Positions 1 through 9,721 of a stretch of 64,000 nt of DNA are shown piece by piece (the first letter of the stretch is position 1; each line of letters starts with the position of its first letter). Both the position numbers and the translations under genes were made by a program. The notes beneath the pieces are model-generated. The model made no database searches. It had not been told where the DNA came from and was given only the letters and a program-made list of their open reading frames with translations. Source of the DNA: Syncephalis fuscata (taxonomy: Eukaryota > Zoopagomycota > Zoopagomycetes > Zoopagales > Piptocephalidaceae); the NCBI GenBank assembly GCA_025786725.1, contig JAHLTZ010000004.1, positions 806,001-870,000 on the forward strand, given 5' to 3'.

Positions 1-455
1 GCAACGTCCGAAACTAGCTGTCCAACCAAACCGTTGATTAACGTAGATTTACCGGCATTTGGTCTGCCTATTACTGCAACACGTAAAAGACGAGGCAGCT
101 CAGGTTGTGGAAATGTCTTTTTTACTTGTGGTAAACGAAGTATAGCGAGCTCACTTTCAGACACCCGACCTGTTTCTGTTACATGCTTTGTAAGATTAAA
201 TAGTTGCGTTTTTTTAATATCTGACGACAATGAAGCAGCTTTCTCTAGCTGTGGCTGTTCATACTGCTGTTTAGCAGGCTCAGCTTTACGAATGACCAGT
301 CTTTCGTTAGAAGATACATTTTTACTATTATCATTAACAAGATTACTCATGCCTCCTCTATTTTTGCGTAGGCTTGTAGGCTTTTGCTGCGGGTTGTTTT
401 CTGCAGCTGAATGCTGCTGGCCGATTAGACCATGCCGCCATTTGAGTCGCGTCAT
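1..455 (-). CDS. Era-like GTPase, N-terminal part (runs off the window)
   Basis: Reading the minus strand from the ATG at 455 gives an open frame of about 151 codons that continues past base 1. The last residues carry a P-loop of the TrmE-Era-EngA class, GRPNAGKSTLINGLVGQ (about residues 130-146), preceded by a beta-strand LLRVAVI. Established knowledge: NAGKS with ST-LIN is typical of Era and its mitochondrial form, which binds small-subunit rRNA during ribosome assembly. The long N-terminal extension starts MTRLKWRHGLIGQQH, basic and lacking acidic residues, as in a mitochondrial presequence; mitochondrial location is inference. The following 115 residues are polar and of low complexity. 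EngA/Der or MnmE-like GTPases cannot be excluded because switch II and the KH domain lie outside the window. Confidence 0.8.
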   Translation of the reverse strand, partial: MTRLKWRHGLIGQQHSAAENNPQQKPTSLRKNRGGMSNLVNDNSKNVSSNERLVIRKAEPAKQQYEQPQLEKAASLSSDIKKTQLFNLTKHVTETGRVSESELAILRLPQVKKTFPQPELPRLLRVAVIGRPNAGKSTLINGLVGQLVSDV

Positions 456-787
456 AATACTATAATTACAGCATTGTGTACGTAACGAATAAAACAACAA
501 CTTATTTGCTTTAAACGTTACATAAGAGTAGCTTTGAGTGGAATATACGCCGACTAGACGTTTACATGATAGTGACATGGTTAAAAATAGTGTGCATTGA
601 ATTTTCAATTTTTACAATACAAATTGTGATGAAAATACATTTTTTTTGAAAAAGCAAACAAATTTAGTGGTCTCCGCCAGCGGAATTGTGCACATCAAAT
701 TCACAAATTTACTGGATTGATAAGCTCAATGGATAGAATAGTAAACCAGAACTGTTGAATGAAAATGCAAAGAGAGAGAAAGAGTGG

Positions 788-931
788 TTAGTAGCGTTCC
801 ATACGGCGAGGCATAAATCCACGACGAACAAGATAAGGTGAAGGACGTTCGGCAACACCAGCGACAGCTTGACTTGTTTGTAAAGCAATGGCCATAATGG
901 CGGCAACACCCACGAAGGTAAGGAAACGCAT
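788..931 (-). CDS. Candidate short secreted peptide (47 aa)
   Basis: A 48-codon frame from ATG at 931 to TAA at 788 begins MRFLTFVGVAAIMAIALQ and continues TSQAVA, a textbook signal peptide (short basic n-region, hydrophobic core, A-V-A cleavage site). The predicted mature peptide is about 23 residues, basic and Arg/Pro-rich (GVAERPSPYLVRRGFMPRRM), with RR pairs that a Kex2-like protease could cut. A longer overlapping frame (709-936) lacks such logic. A TATA-like TATTTATAAG reads on the minus strand at 1180-1171. Function unknown; being expressed at all is inferred from the signal peptide. Confidence 0.45.
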   Translation of the reverse strand: MRFLTFVGVAAIMAIALQTSQAVAGVAERPSPYLVRRGFMPRRMERY

Positions 932-1597
932 GGCAAAGGTTAAATGCGATAGATAGACGGGCTGATGGCGCTTGTTTGTTTATTTGTTTAGTTGCAGTGG
1001 ATAGTAGGTGTTGGCGGGGTAGATGAATCGTATTTTAGTTAGTTATCGTAAGCAAAAATACAGCGATGCTAGGTGCTGTATAGGATATTGCTGGAGCAAG
1101 TAGCGTTAGCGTTAGTGATTCAGACGAGAAAATAAAAAGCAAGTAGCGGCCGGTGGCATAGCTGCTTGGCCTTATAAATAAGTATATAGCTATTTAAAGC
1201 CACGCTGCCTAAATAAGTTATTAGCATACTAAAAGAAGCAGCAAATCAAGCGGAAGTATAATCCGTTTCTACAAGAATAGCCACTGTTCTTTGTCTTTTT
1301 TGGTCTAATTATTTGAGTTAAAAAAGCTAAAAGCCAAAAGCTATATTTCTATACTGAGCGATAACCACTATAATTTATTCTATATCGACAATAATATAAA
1401 ATACTAAGCATAAATACATTATTATTTTATTTATTTATCTATTATTCAAATGGGCTAATAATCCATTTCGCTACCTTTTAGCGTCTATTAATGTTATATT
1501 ATTTTATTAACGGCGTATGCTATGCTTACACTTGCCTTTATTATTTTTATATTATTTTCGCTATTACACTAATAGTACATTTCATTTTAATGGCTTT
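932..1597. other. Gene-free AT-rich stretch upstream of the secreted peptide
   Basis: No coding frame with protein-like content. It contains the minus-strand TATA-like element (1180-1171) and long A/T runs. Confidence 0.5.
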
Positions 1598-2055
1598 TGA
1601 TGTCAAATAACTTTATTCCTTTAACGCATTTAATACTTAGTATTCTTATAATAATGACATTTATTTTTTGATGTGTTTACATTTTAATCTGTTCTATGAT
1701 GTGCCATTTGCTGGTTAGATTAGCTTTTATCATTTCACATTGCATTTATTAATCAATTAACTGGCTGTTTATAAATATTGACTGACAGGCTCACATCTCA
1801 CAATCTACATCATCACATTTCCTTTCTCTTTCTTCACACTTGACAGCATATATCCATTGCATATACTTGTACACTCCATATATACTATATAGATAGTTTC
1901 AGTAGTTGGCTGACTACTAGTTAGATACACACACCTTCTACACTATGTACTTGCATTGCTATTTGTAATATTAACTTTTCTATTAATCACTTTTATCACA
2001 CCAATCATTGGCATAGTAAACGTATTTTGGCTTTATTTTATAATATGTTGATTAT
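1598..2055 (+). repeat. Dispersed repeat, copy A (matches 25300-25715)
   Basis: This segment aligns by eye in the same orientation with 25300-25715. Shared blocks include TATAAATATTGACTGAC, CATCTCACAATCTAC, TAGCATATATCCATTG, and a CTATAT..ACATAGATAGT block, in the same order and with similar spacing. Both copies are non-coding, without an open frame or clear terminal inverted repeats. Copy A lies about 420 bp upstream of DBP8. A non-autonomous element or solo-LTR-like remnant is possible; a shared duplicated 3' flank is the alternative. Ends are approximate. Confidence 0.75.
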
Positions 2056-2472
2056 ATAATAACCTTGACAACGTATAGGCATCATAATTATCGTGTAAAG
2101 CTATTGTACACATGCAACGACAACATTATATGAAGCACTGCTAGTATAGTCGCTGAACGAGTTCTAATGCCAGTACAACAGTGTGATTGATTGCTATCGT
2201 TATTGTTGTATGTGCACAGCTGTCAACTTAATGACTGTGTTGGGTATATGTGCTATTACCTTTCCATAGATTGTCTTTCTCTTTTTACTCTGTTACTGCT
2301 CTTAAAATTTCTCTGGCATAAAGATTTAAATTAAGGTTTATTTAAAATTTTCCATGTTGAACAATTTACACAATAGCTATTGAATAGACGAATAAATTAA
2401 TATTATAATAGTTTATTTAGAAAATAAATAATAAAATTTGTTTAATATTATTTTTCTTTTTTTAGTTTCATT
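2056..2472. other. DBP8 upstream region
   Basis: AT-rich, no supported gene. A pyrimidine tract (tattattttctttttttag) ends just before the DBP8 start codon at 2473, so a 5' UTR intron is possible but not proven. Confidence 0.4.
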
Positions 2473-4574
2473 ATGAGCTCGAAACGACAAAAGATGATAA
2501 AAACAACTGAATTAATAGCTGATCAGAAGATGACTGATAGCAACTTGTTGGAATCGGTTGAATCGGTAAATAAACTTTCTCTAGAAGACGAGAATGAAGC
2601 ATCTAGTGGTTCAGACAAGGAATCTATATCATCGGCCACAAGTTTCACGGAACTAGGCGTGCAGCCCTGGCTAGTTGCTGCGCTTAACTCGATGGCTATT
2701 CGAAAGCCCACCGAGATTCAACGCGCCTGCATTCCTCCAACACTTCAAGGTAGGTGTATAAATTGCATTTGCAATTACTGTTGCTAAGTATTGACGTCAT
2801 ATAGGCCGTACAGTTATTGGTGGTGCCCGTACTGGTTCAGGTAAAACGGCAGCATTTGCAATACCAATTCTTCAGAAGCTTGCAGAAGATCCGTACGGCG
2901 TATTTGCAGTAATTCTAACACCAACGCGGTAAGTAACGCTGCAAATATAATGGTAGTCATGTGGCTTATTCGTAGCCTGACAGCGAGCTGGCATTTCAAA
3001 TTGCCGATCAATTTGATGCGCTTGGTAAAGGCGTTAATCTTAAGCTATGCGTTACTGTAGGCGGAATAGGTAAGTCGATTGGATTGATTGTAGTAAATGT
3101 TTGACGTGGATATAGATATGATGAAGCAGGCGCTTGAGCTAGCACGTCGTCCACACATTATTGTTGCTACGCCCGGTAGATTGGCAGATCACATTCAAAG
3201 CAGTTCAGGCGCAGTTCATTTAACACGCACCCAATTTCTGGTAAGCTATTGGATTAAATTAATAAATGGCCATTATGCACAAAATCTGATTTATCGATAG
3301 GTACTTGATGAAGCAGATCGACTGTTGACACCTAGTTTTGCCTCTGATCTTAACGTTATTATGGATCAGTTGCCACGTAATCGACAGACTATGCTGTACA
3401 CGGCCACACTAACCGAGGCGATTGTTGCACTACAAAATACAGATGAAAGCAGCAACGATAACAAAACATCTTTGGCAGTTTCGAAAAAGCCTTTTGTCTA
3501 CCGCTGTGATACTGGTATTGCAACAGTAGCCACATTAAGACAGCGTTATTTATTAGTACCATCTTCAGTACGAGAGGTTTATCTTGCGTTGCTGTTACGT
3601 GCAGCAACTATCAAGACCAATGATGGTGATCAGGAACAATCAGTAGATTCAATACTTGATATAACACAAATCAATGGCACTAACAAACAAAAGCGGGATA
3701 GAGGAAATAAGAGTCGTTCACAAAATGACAAGAAACGAAAGGTTACAGATACCGATGATCCTTTGGCCTCGGTGACTATGCCAGAATTGGATGGGATCAT
3801 TACAGAGGCACGTAGCATCATTGTATTTTGTGGTCATTGTAAAACGGCACAAGTGCTACGAACCATGCTGACAGGACTGGGCATATCTTGTGCGGCACTA
3901 CACTCAATGTTATCTCAGCGAGCGCGTCTTGCAAGCTTATCACAATTTAAAGGTCGTCAAGTGCGCGTACTAATTACAACTGATGTTGGTAGTCGGTAAG
4001 TTTAGTGGCCATTATACGCACACACATATATATATATCGGTAGTTGATGAATTATTTAGTGGTCTGGATATCCCCACGGTGGATCTAGTCATTAATTATG
4101 ATGTGCCTCAAGATCCGGCCGACTACATTCATCGTGTGGGTCGTACTGCTCGTGCTGGACGAGGCGGTGCTGCGGTGACAATTATGTCCGAAAAGGATGT
4201 TCAGCTGGTGCAGGCTATCGAAGAACGCATTGGCAAGTATCATAGTGAACTGCTAATCAATGGCTAATTTAAACAACGATAAATTAGGCATTAAAATGGA
4301 CGAATTGGTCGTGGACGAAACAGCTATTGTGGACTCGTTGAAACCCGTCTCTGCCGCTAAACGGCTGGCCGTCATGGTGGGTTGTAGCAATATTTGTCTA
4401 ATATAGTATTTGCATACTGATACGTATTTATGTCTATAGGAAATGCATGATTCGGCACTGGGCGACAAGGAATATACACGCAAGCAGAAACACCAAGTTA
4501 CCGCTAAAGGTACATCCGCTTCATCACTTAGTACAAGCAAGAAAAGCAGAAAGATCAAACACAAAATAATGTGA
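2473..4574 (+). CDS. DBP8: DEAD-box ATP-dependent RNA helicase DBP8 (DDX49-like)
   Basis: Eight exons: 2473-2749, 2805-2928, 2984-3069, 3116-3240, 3301-3995, 4060-4232, 4288-4376, 4440-4574, giving 567 aa. All helicase motifs are visible: Q motif (IRKPTEIQ), motif I (ARTGSGKT), Ia (PTREL), TPGR, DEAD (VLDEADRLL), TAT in place of [14 protein letters not shown], and [11 protein letters not shown]. The C-terminus after motif VI (EERIGIKMDEL, then AAKRLAVM) fits the Dbp8/DDX49 branch. Known role of that branch: early 40S ribosomal-subunit assembly in the nucleolus. The protein is longer than yeast Dbp8 because of an acidic N-terminus and a Lys/Asp-rich insert (about residues 340-400) between the two RecA-like domains. 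The sixth intron uses a GC donor; without removing it the frame stops early at 4267. Confidence 0.93.
4233..4287 (+). other. GC-AG intron in DBP8
   Basis: The donor reads G|GCAAGTAT and the acceptor AATTAG|GC, with a CTAAT branch-like motif inside. Removing 4233-4287 joins EERIG to IKMDEL in frame and restores the family C-terminus. The only GT nearby (4236) gives a stop after splicing. GCAAGT is the usual donor of the rare GC-AG class. Confidence 0.8.
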
Positions 4575-4992
4575 TAACAGTATTTCCATCGTTTATTTTT
4601 AACTAGCCTGAATTTATTTTCTAGAAATAAATAGTATTAACAAATTAAACGCTACGATGATGGTGATCACATGCTCAAGCGACAATTGAATGTGCTTCAT
4701 AACAGTGTATCAATTGCATTTCGTTAAAGTATAATAAAAGTGAAAATGCAACAAAATACAATATTAAACAAACAGTTTATTTGATAGTATTATAAATATG
4801 CTGGCTAATATGTACGGATTTTCTACAGTCAATATGCTCACTTGCTTTAATTAAATGAAATATATTAAGAGTAGACTAGATATATTAATTGTCATTTTTT
4901 ATTGCCATGTTTAATTAAAGTTGGTTTTATATTGATTTGCGCAATATAGATTAATAGTCCATGTTAATAGCCACTGCTTACTGTTGTTGCAT
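4575..4992. other. DBP8 3' flank
   Basis: AT-rich, with AATAAA-like elements (e.g. ataataaaag near 4732) suited to 3' end formation. No gene seen. Confidence 0.4.
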
Positions 4993-5196
4993 TCAATTTT
5001 TGTCAATTAATATAAAGATCGTGCTATCAAGTTTGATCAATGGATGTGGACGCGGCATGAAACGAGTGTCGCGTGAAAATAAGGCACGAAACTCGCGATT
5101 AATACGACCTAGTGCCACTGTCTCTGTGTCGACCGGCAAAACGCAGGCACTATGACGGCGAAACAACAGCGATTCATTCTGTGCTAAAGCCCACAA
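4993..5196 (-). pseudogene. Orphan coding-like segment, no start codon
   Basis: A minus-strand frame without ATG ends at a TGA at 4993. Its content is protein-like and less AT-biased than its surroundings: LLFRRHSACVLPVD, then VALGRINREFRALFSRDTR and FMPRPHPLIKLDS. A splice acceptor-like CTTTAGCACAG precedes it. A second protein-like frame lies just upstream on the same strand (about 5340-5228, including HELIVLPFHDQTSHSLPP), but the two do not join in phase by any clear intron. I do not recognise the family. A decayed gene or the last exon of an unresolved gene are both possible. Confidence 0.3.
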
Positions 5197-6000
5197 ATGT
5201 CAAACATATACTAGACACGAAAATGGAACTACTCCGTCTGGTATACAACAGCTGGGCACGCTAGCACATGGGCCGTCAGATTGGGTGGCAAAGAATGGGA
5301 GGTTTGGTCATGAAAAGGCAAGACTATCAACTCATGGGATTGCCACCATTTTTAGATTTTTCTTATTTGTGCACAGTAACAGTTTCGATTGTAATATTAG
5401 TAAATATACCGTTTGCTTCATAGTATCAAATGTAATATTTGTTGCATTAAATTATAGCACAGCTGGTCTATCGATTATAAAAACATGCTATTCGCAGGTA
5501 CAGCGATAATTATAACAAAGCATCCTCTTTAATTGATATTTTTTTATGTTTTCCCATGGCTTGCTTGCATAACAAATACATAAACTATCAATATTTATAC
5601 TGCTGCCACTGTTGAAAATATATCGTTTGATCTGTAATATACTCTATTTTTGTCGATTCGTTTTGATCATGCTGAGCCTACACAGCAAAGATAAAATAGC
5701 ATGAAATATTAAAGTAGAAAACAATGCAATAGCATAATAAACAATTTTAAATATTGATAATTACTTAGAATTTGGTAATTATCCGATCTTGCAACAAAGA
5801 TAATTATGAGTATTCAAGCAGCTGTTATTACTTTATTTTATGCACAATAACCGAGCATTTGCAATATGTCTTAATTGTAACTAAATGCTTTATCGGTTTC
5901 TAGAATAGTTAACCATTTATTTCAATAGTAGCATTGCTGGCATAAGTTTGCCATTGGATTATTGCTGTATCATCAGTAAACGCAACGGATGCATGCAATA
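5197..6000. other. Gene-free AT-rich stretch
   Basis: Apart from the coding-like fragment at about 5228-5340 on the minus strand, I see nothing supportable here. Confidence 0.4.
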
Positions 6001-6656
6001 TTATATACTAGCCAAGGCGATAGCACCCGCTACACTGGCGCCATTTACGATCCAACCGGTGGTATATACACCTTTAAGAGTAAGGGCAGATGTTGTGTCC
6101 CAAATCTATAGCCATTGATCATTAGCCATTAGCCGTTGGTTCTAACTGTGGTTTATTTTATACTTACCAAGTGGCGAATTCCGTTCGCAGCATGAAAAGT
6201 GAAAGGCCATGCCAGTGTGAACTTTCCGGCTACTTTGACGGCCTCTGGCAAATCAGCTACAGTTGAGATAATAGCTGCAGAGTCGATGCTTGGAACTGCT
6301 AAATAAGCTATCATACCCGTGTAGAATACTGCACTTGTATGATTAGTGTACGTGTAAGTGTCTGTGTAAGAAGCATTTGACTAACCAGTAGCAAGAGCTA
6401 CGCCCGTCGTACGATGAAGTCCTGACATCACCCAGGTAAGCTGCGGCTGGTAAATAGAAAGATCTGGCGAAACAGGTCGGTGACGTCTAGCTTCCTGAGC
6501 AATGTCTGCTTGTGTTTTGGTAGTTACTGGTCGACGCCTAGCATGTCGTCAGCTTACAATCAACAAAAAAACGCCGTAAACCACCCCGTCAACTTACATG
6601 GCAAGCATACCAGCCATGGCTGTATGGCGTGTTGATAGCTGAGAGACTGTCAGCAT
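6001..6656 (-). CDS. SDH3: Succinate dehydrogenase cytochrome b subunit (SdhC/Sdh3)
   Basis: Four exons on the minus strand: 6656-6598, 6537-6386, 6328-6168, 6105-6001, total 158 aa. The family signature is plain: RPVSPDLSIYQPQLTW followed by SGLHRTTGVAL, then a second helix with FHAANGIRHL, whose His is in the position of the haem b ligand region, then IWD and a third helix ending VAGAIALASI. The first about 35 residues (MLTVSQLSTRH...) are basic and hydroxylated, fitting a mitochondrial presequence. Known role: membrane anchor of complex II, binding haem and ubiquinone in the inner mitochondrial membrane. The start was chosen because no acidic residues precede the conserved block; an upstream exon is possible. 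A long frame at 6589-6897 is a shadow. Confidence 0.9.
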
Positions 6657-7422
6657 ACCTGCGTGCAAGATAAGCGCGAAAATAATCAGATTCAAAACCG
6701 TAAGTAAGATTCATCGCGCTGTCTAATAGATTGCAGTTACCCTGACGAGCTACCATGGCGGAACGCAAAGAAGCTAACGCATACATGATGCACTCAATAG
6801 TCAATAGGCCAGTAAGAAAAGTAAAAGCGAATAAAGATCGTAGTGATAACAATGTAGCAGTAATAGGGAAAAAGGGGACGGGAGGACGCGCAAGCATGCA
6901 GTTTGAAGAGGAGTGAAAACCAGTGTCGGCATCATCGATATCGTCGTTGCTGCTGTTCCGTGTGTCACGTGCATTGTAATAATAGCAAACAGATCGTTTT
7001 TCTATTTGATTAGATTATTTTACTTTGACTCCCTATGCTTAAACTGGGACAAAAATATCCGTAACTCGAACAATAAATCTTCAATCAGTTTTTACTACTG
7101 TAAAGTATGCAAAGCATTATAATTTGATGCTTAATGTCACTCACCATCCATCATTATGTTCAATAAATTGGATGCTATTAAATATAATCATTTTAACACC
7201 AAACAATACTAAATGGCTAATAAATTCAATTAGTTACAGTCTTTATTTAAATCAGCTTATCAACAGCATTCTAGTAGAAAGCAATATAATTGTGATGTGT
7301 ATAACAACAGCATGGCTTCAATTGAAACAGATTTTGCTTTAGAGACTCAAAATAAAAGGCATAAAGTAAAAGTCAAAGTTCCAATTTATTTACAGTTGTG
7401 CAGTATAGTGTTGGCCTATACT
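6657..7422. other. Spacer between SDH3 and the LEA-like gene
   Basis: No supported gene. It holds one member of an inverted dispersed repeat pair (7021-7100). Confidence 0.4.
7021..7100 (+). repeat. 80-bp dispersed repeat, copy 1 (inverse of 30030-30108)
   Basis: The block from TGACTCCCTATGCTTAAACT to CAATCAGTTTTTACTACT matches the reverse complement of 30030-30108 with only a handful of mismatches and one gap. Similarity stops abruptly on both sides. Both copies can be translated to a similar peptide (DSLCLNW), so an old coding fragment of a mobile element is possible. Confidence 0.75.
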
Positions 7423-8499
7423 TCAGTCTAGCCATTTAGTTTGGCTATTGTGGCCGTAGTTCATGCCGGTACCACGAAGCCACTTGGGCTCGTTGTATGG
7501 GTCCATACCAACACGGTGAGAGGTACGACGAATACCGCCACCTTCAGGACCACCTGCTTCCCAGGCAAGTTCACGCGATTCGACTATATCGCCAGCACGA
7601 GCATTGGCCAATTCTTCGGGAGTACGACGAAGTGCGCTATCAACATCATCTGCAGCCTGATGGGCTCGATCGGCCATAGCACGACCAGCGGCCGATGCAC
7701 GCTCTTCAGCAGCATCAATGGCGCCGCTGGCCTCGTCCATTGCTTGTTTAATAAACGATCTTCCACGTTGTCTAGCCTCGTCATAGCTGTCGTCCATGCT
7801 ATCTTTCATATTGCTCATTTTTGAACTAGCAGCATCCATCGTTTCACTGGCAGTGCGCTGTACAGTGTCGGCTGCAGCATCGGTCATATCGCCTATAGCG
7901 TTGCCTGCTCGTTTGGCAGCATCAGAGAATTCACGACGAGAGCCTTGTGAGGACGCAGCAATATCTGAGGCGGTATTAGCCACGCGCTGCTCTCGCGCCT
8001 CATCGCTGCCCTCTCCTCGAGATGCACCACCTGTGGCCCAGTTAAACCACGAGCGACCTGTATCCCTCACAGTAGCCTCTCCCTGTCGTGTCTTGTCCCA
8101 TAGATTTTCTGCAGTTGTGCGAGCAGTTTGGGCCATGTCACGGGCCGTATCAGCTGCTTGATGTCCTGTCGATGCTATACGATCGCCCGTGGTGCGCATT
8201 GCATCACCGATATCTTCGCCCGTTTGTTCCAAATCATTTTTGGCACGCGACATCATTGTAGCATTTGTTGGACGCCCATGCAAGTCAACACGATCTGATG
8301 CAATATTTTGTCCACTTTCCAAAGAGCGTCGTTGCACTAATTCTTCTGGCGTGCTACGCAGCCAAGAGCCGCGTCTACGAACGTTATGTTCGTCCACTTC
8401 TTCGCCATGCGGGTGGTTGTAAGCATATGCTATAGCGCCGACCGCAGCGACAGTAGGACCAGCCACGGCAGCAGCAGTTGCAATTGGAATCGAAAACAT
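7423..8499 (-). CDS. LEA-like / apolipoprotein-like amphipathic helical protein
   Basis: Single exon, 358 aa, ATG at 8499. After a hydrophobic N-terminal segment (IATAAAVAGPTVAAVGAIAYAY, about residues 6-27) that could be a membrane anchor or targeting helix, residues 85-290 are an Ala/Asp/Arg/Glu-rich repeat of about 11-residue amphipathic helices (e.g. DTARDMAQTARTTAENL), typical of group 3 LEA and related stress proteins. Two related motifs bracket the helix: STPEELVQRRSLESG near residue 50 and RTPEELANARAGDIVESREL near 295, so the ends look like a duplicated cap. Likely role, by analogy: membrane or protein protection in stress; no enzymatic motif. It is divergent from the secreted-protein gene at 8852, sharing a 352-bp intergenic region with a CRE-type site. 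Confidence 0.7.
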   Translation of the reverse strand: MFSIPIATAAAVAGPTVAAVGAIAYAYNHPHGEEVDEHNVRRRGSWLRSTPEELVQRRSLESGQNIASDRVDLHGRPTNATMMSRAKNDLEQTGEDIGDAMRTTGDRIASTGHQAADTARDMAQTARTTAENLWDKTRQGEATVRDTGRSWFNWATGGASRGEGSDEAREQRVANTASDIAASSQGSRREFSDAAKRAGNAIGDMTDAAADTVQRTASETMDAASSKMSNMKDSMDDSYDEARQRGRSFIKQAMDEASGAIDAAEERASAAGRAMADRAHQAADDVDSALRRTPEELANARAGDIVESRELAWEAGGPEGGGIRRTSHRVGMDPYNEPKWLRGTGMNYGHNSQTKWLD

Positions 8500-8687
8500 T
8501 ATGATAAAACTAGCGTAAATTGATGAAATCAGTTGTGTGTGGTAAAATGTTTGTCAGGGACCATGATTTGCATTTTGATAACAAGTAAAACCTTAATGAA
8601 ACCTTGTATCACCAACTTTATTTGAACAAGTGAAACCAATGTTTAATTGAATATGATTGGAATCAGCACATTCATGCTATTTTTACG

Positions 8688-8695
8688 TGACGTCA
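8688..8695. promoter_or_regulatory. CRE/ATF palindrome TGACGTCA
   Basis: A perfect 8-bp CRE, the known site of ATF/CREB-type bZIP factors (Atf1-type in fungal stress responses), about 190 bp from the LEA-like start and 157 bp from the secreted-protein start. Function is inferred from sequence only. Confidence 0.5.
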
Positions 8696-8750
8696 TTGGA
8701 ATTTAGAATGACTGATATCATAATATTTTGTTTACAACCAAATGTTCTAC

Positions 8751-8762
8751 GCGTATATATAA
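8751..8762 (+). promoter_or_regulatory. TATA box
   Basis: GCGTATATATAACC lies about 90 bp upstream of the ATG at 8852, a normal TATA-to-ATG distance for a fungal gene with a short leader. Confidence 0.5.
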
Positions 8763-8851
8763 CCATTTAAGCACAAACAAATAAACAAATTATTAACTAA
8801 ATACAAATCATAGTGATATTCATATCGTTTCAAACAACACTCAATAACAAA

Positions 8852-9721
8852 ATGGAATTTTCGTTGAAATCAACCTTGTTTTTAGTGGCAATAGCCAGTA
8901 ATTGTTTTACGGGTAGTGGTAATTATTTTATTATACAATGACGTGCATACCTTGCTTATTGTTTACTAGGTCAACAGCAGCCATTTAATACAGGATTAAA
9001 TCCTGGCAATAATGCAGCTAATCCTTCAAGAGCTGGAATACCATTCAGTACCAATGGTCCACAAAGACAAATGAGTCCAGGACAACAGCAGCCTTCCTCC
9101 CCTTGGATGCCAATGGATCAATCCAACAATCCTTTATTAAATTTGGGCCCTGGAAATAATAATCAAAATCAAAATCAGAACCCAAATCAACGTCCATTAC
9201 AGCAATCATTTCCGCAAATGACTGAATCCGAGCCTCGAAGCAACTCATCACCAGCTATTGATACAGTCGACATTCCACCCATTGGTCGTATTAATGCTGC
9301 ACCAGCTGAAAATACTAACACAGCATCAAATAATCCTCGCTCAGCGCAAACAACTACTAATCCCTCTATTGATCCTAACGACATCTTTCGTTTGTTTTTT
9401 CCACCATCAACGCCAACTCAAATTAATAACAACATCAGTGCAACTTCTCAGTTGACATCTGTTGGCACACTTGACAATAGAGAAAATAGAAACACTTCAC
9501 CTACCTCTACTCTTCACACTAACACATTGAATAGTTCTCCTTTCTCTACTACTACTACTACTACTGGTAGTAGTAGTAGTAATACACGTACATCATCATC
9601 AACTATTTTACCAAATTCTCCCGTTTCTGCGGTTGGCTTACGAGTGAAGCCTATACAATTGCCAGCCATTATACTATCTCTAGTAGCGTATTCTGGAATA
9701 CTGGTATTGGCAAATTACTAA
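8852..9721 (+). CDS. Secreted low-complexity protein, probably GPI-anchored
   Basis: Two exons, 8852-8912 and 8970-9721, 270 aa. Exon 1 is little more than a signal peptide (MEFSLKSTLFLVAIASNCFT); the 57-nt intron splits a Gly codon in phase 1. The mature part is Asn/Gln/Pro-rich (runs such as NNQNQNQNPNQ, residues about 85-100) then Ser/Thr-rich, including a (ACT)n/(AGT)n-coded TTTTTTG-SSSS tract. It ends with a hydrophobic stretch (LPAIILSLVAYSGILVLANY) right after small residues, as in GPI-attachment signals. Likely a cell-wall or surface glycoprotein; no catalytic domain seen. Confidence 0.75.

Larger units (their letters stand above)
8500..8851. promoter_or_regulatory. Divergent promoter region
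   Basis: The gap between two divergent genes. It contains TGACGTCA at 8688-8695, repeated GAAAC/AAACC words near 8590-8635, and a TATA box for the plus-strand gene at about 8751-8762. Confidence 0.55.

Noticed and set aside
34-465. 143-codon plus-strand frame over the Era-like gene
   Set aside because: The opposite strand carries a clear GTPase P-loop.
709-936. 75-codon minus-strand frame overlapping the short secreted peptide
   Set aside because: The +1 frame with a proper signal peptide and ATG is the better model.
3996-4059. Apparent stop inside DBP8 after TTDVGSR
   Set aside because: It is a normal 64-nt GT-AG intron; splicing restores the RGLDIP motif.
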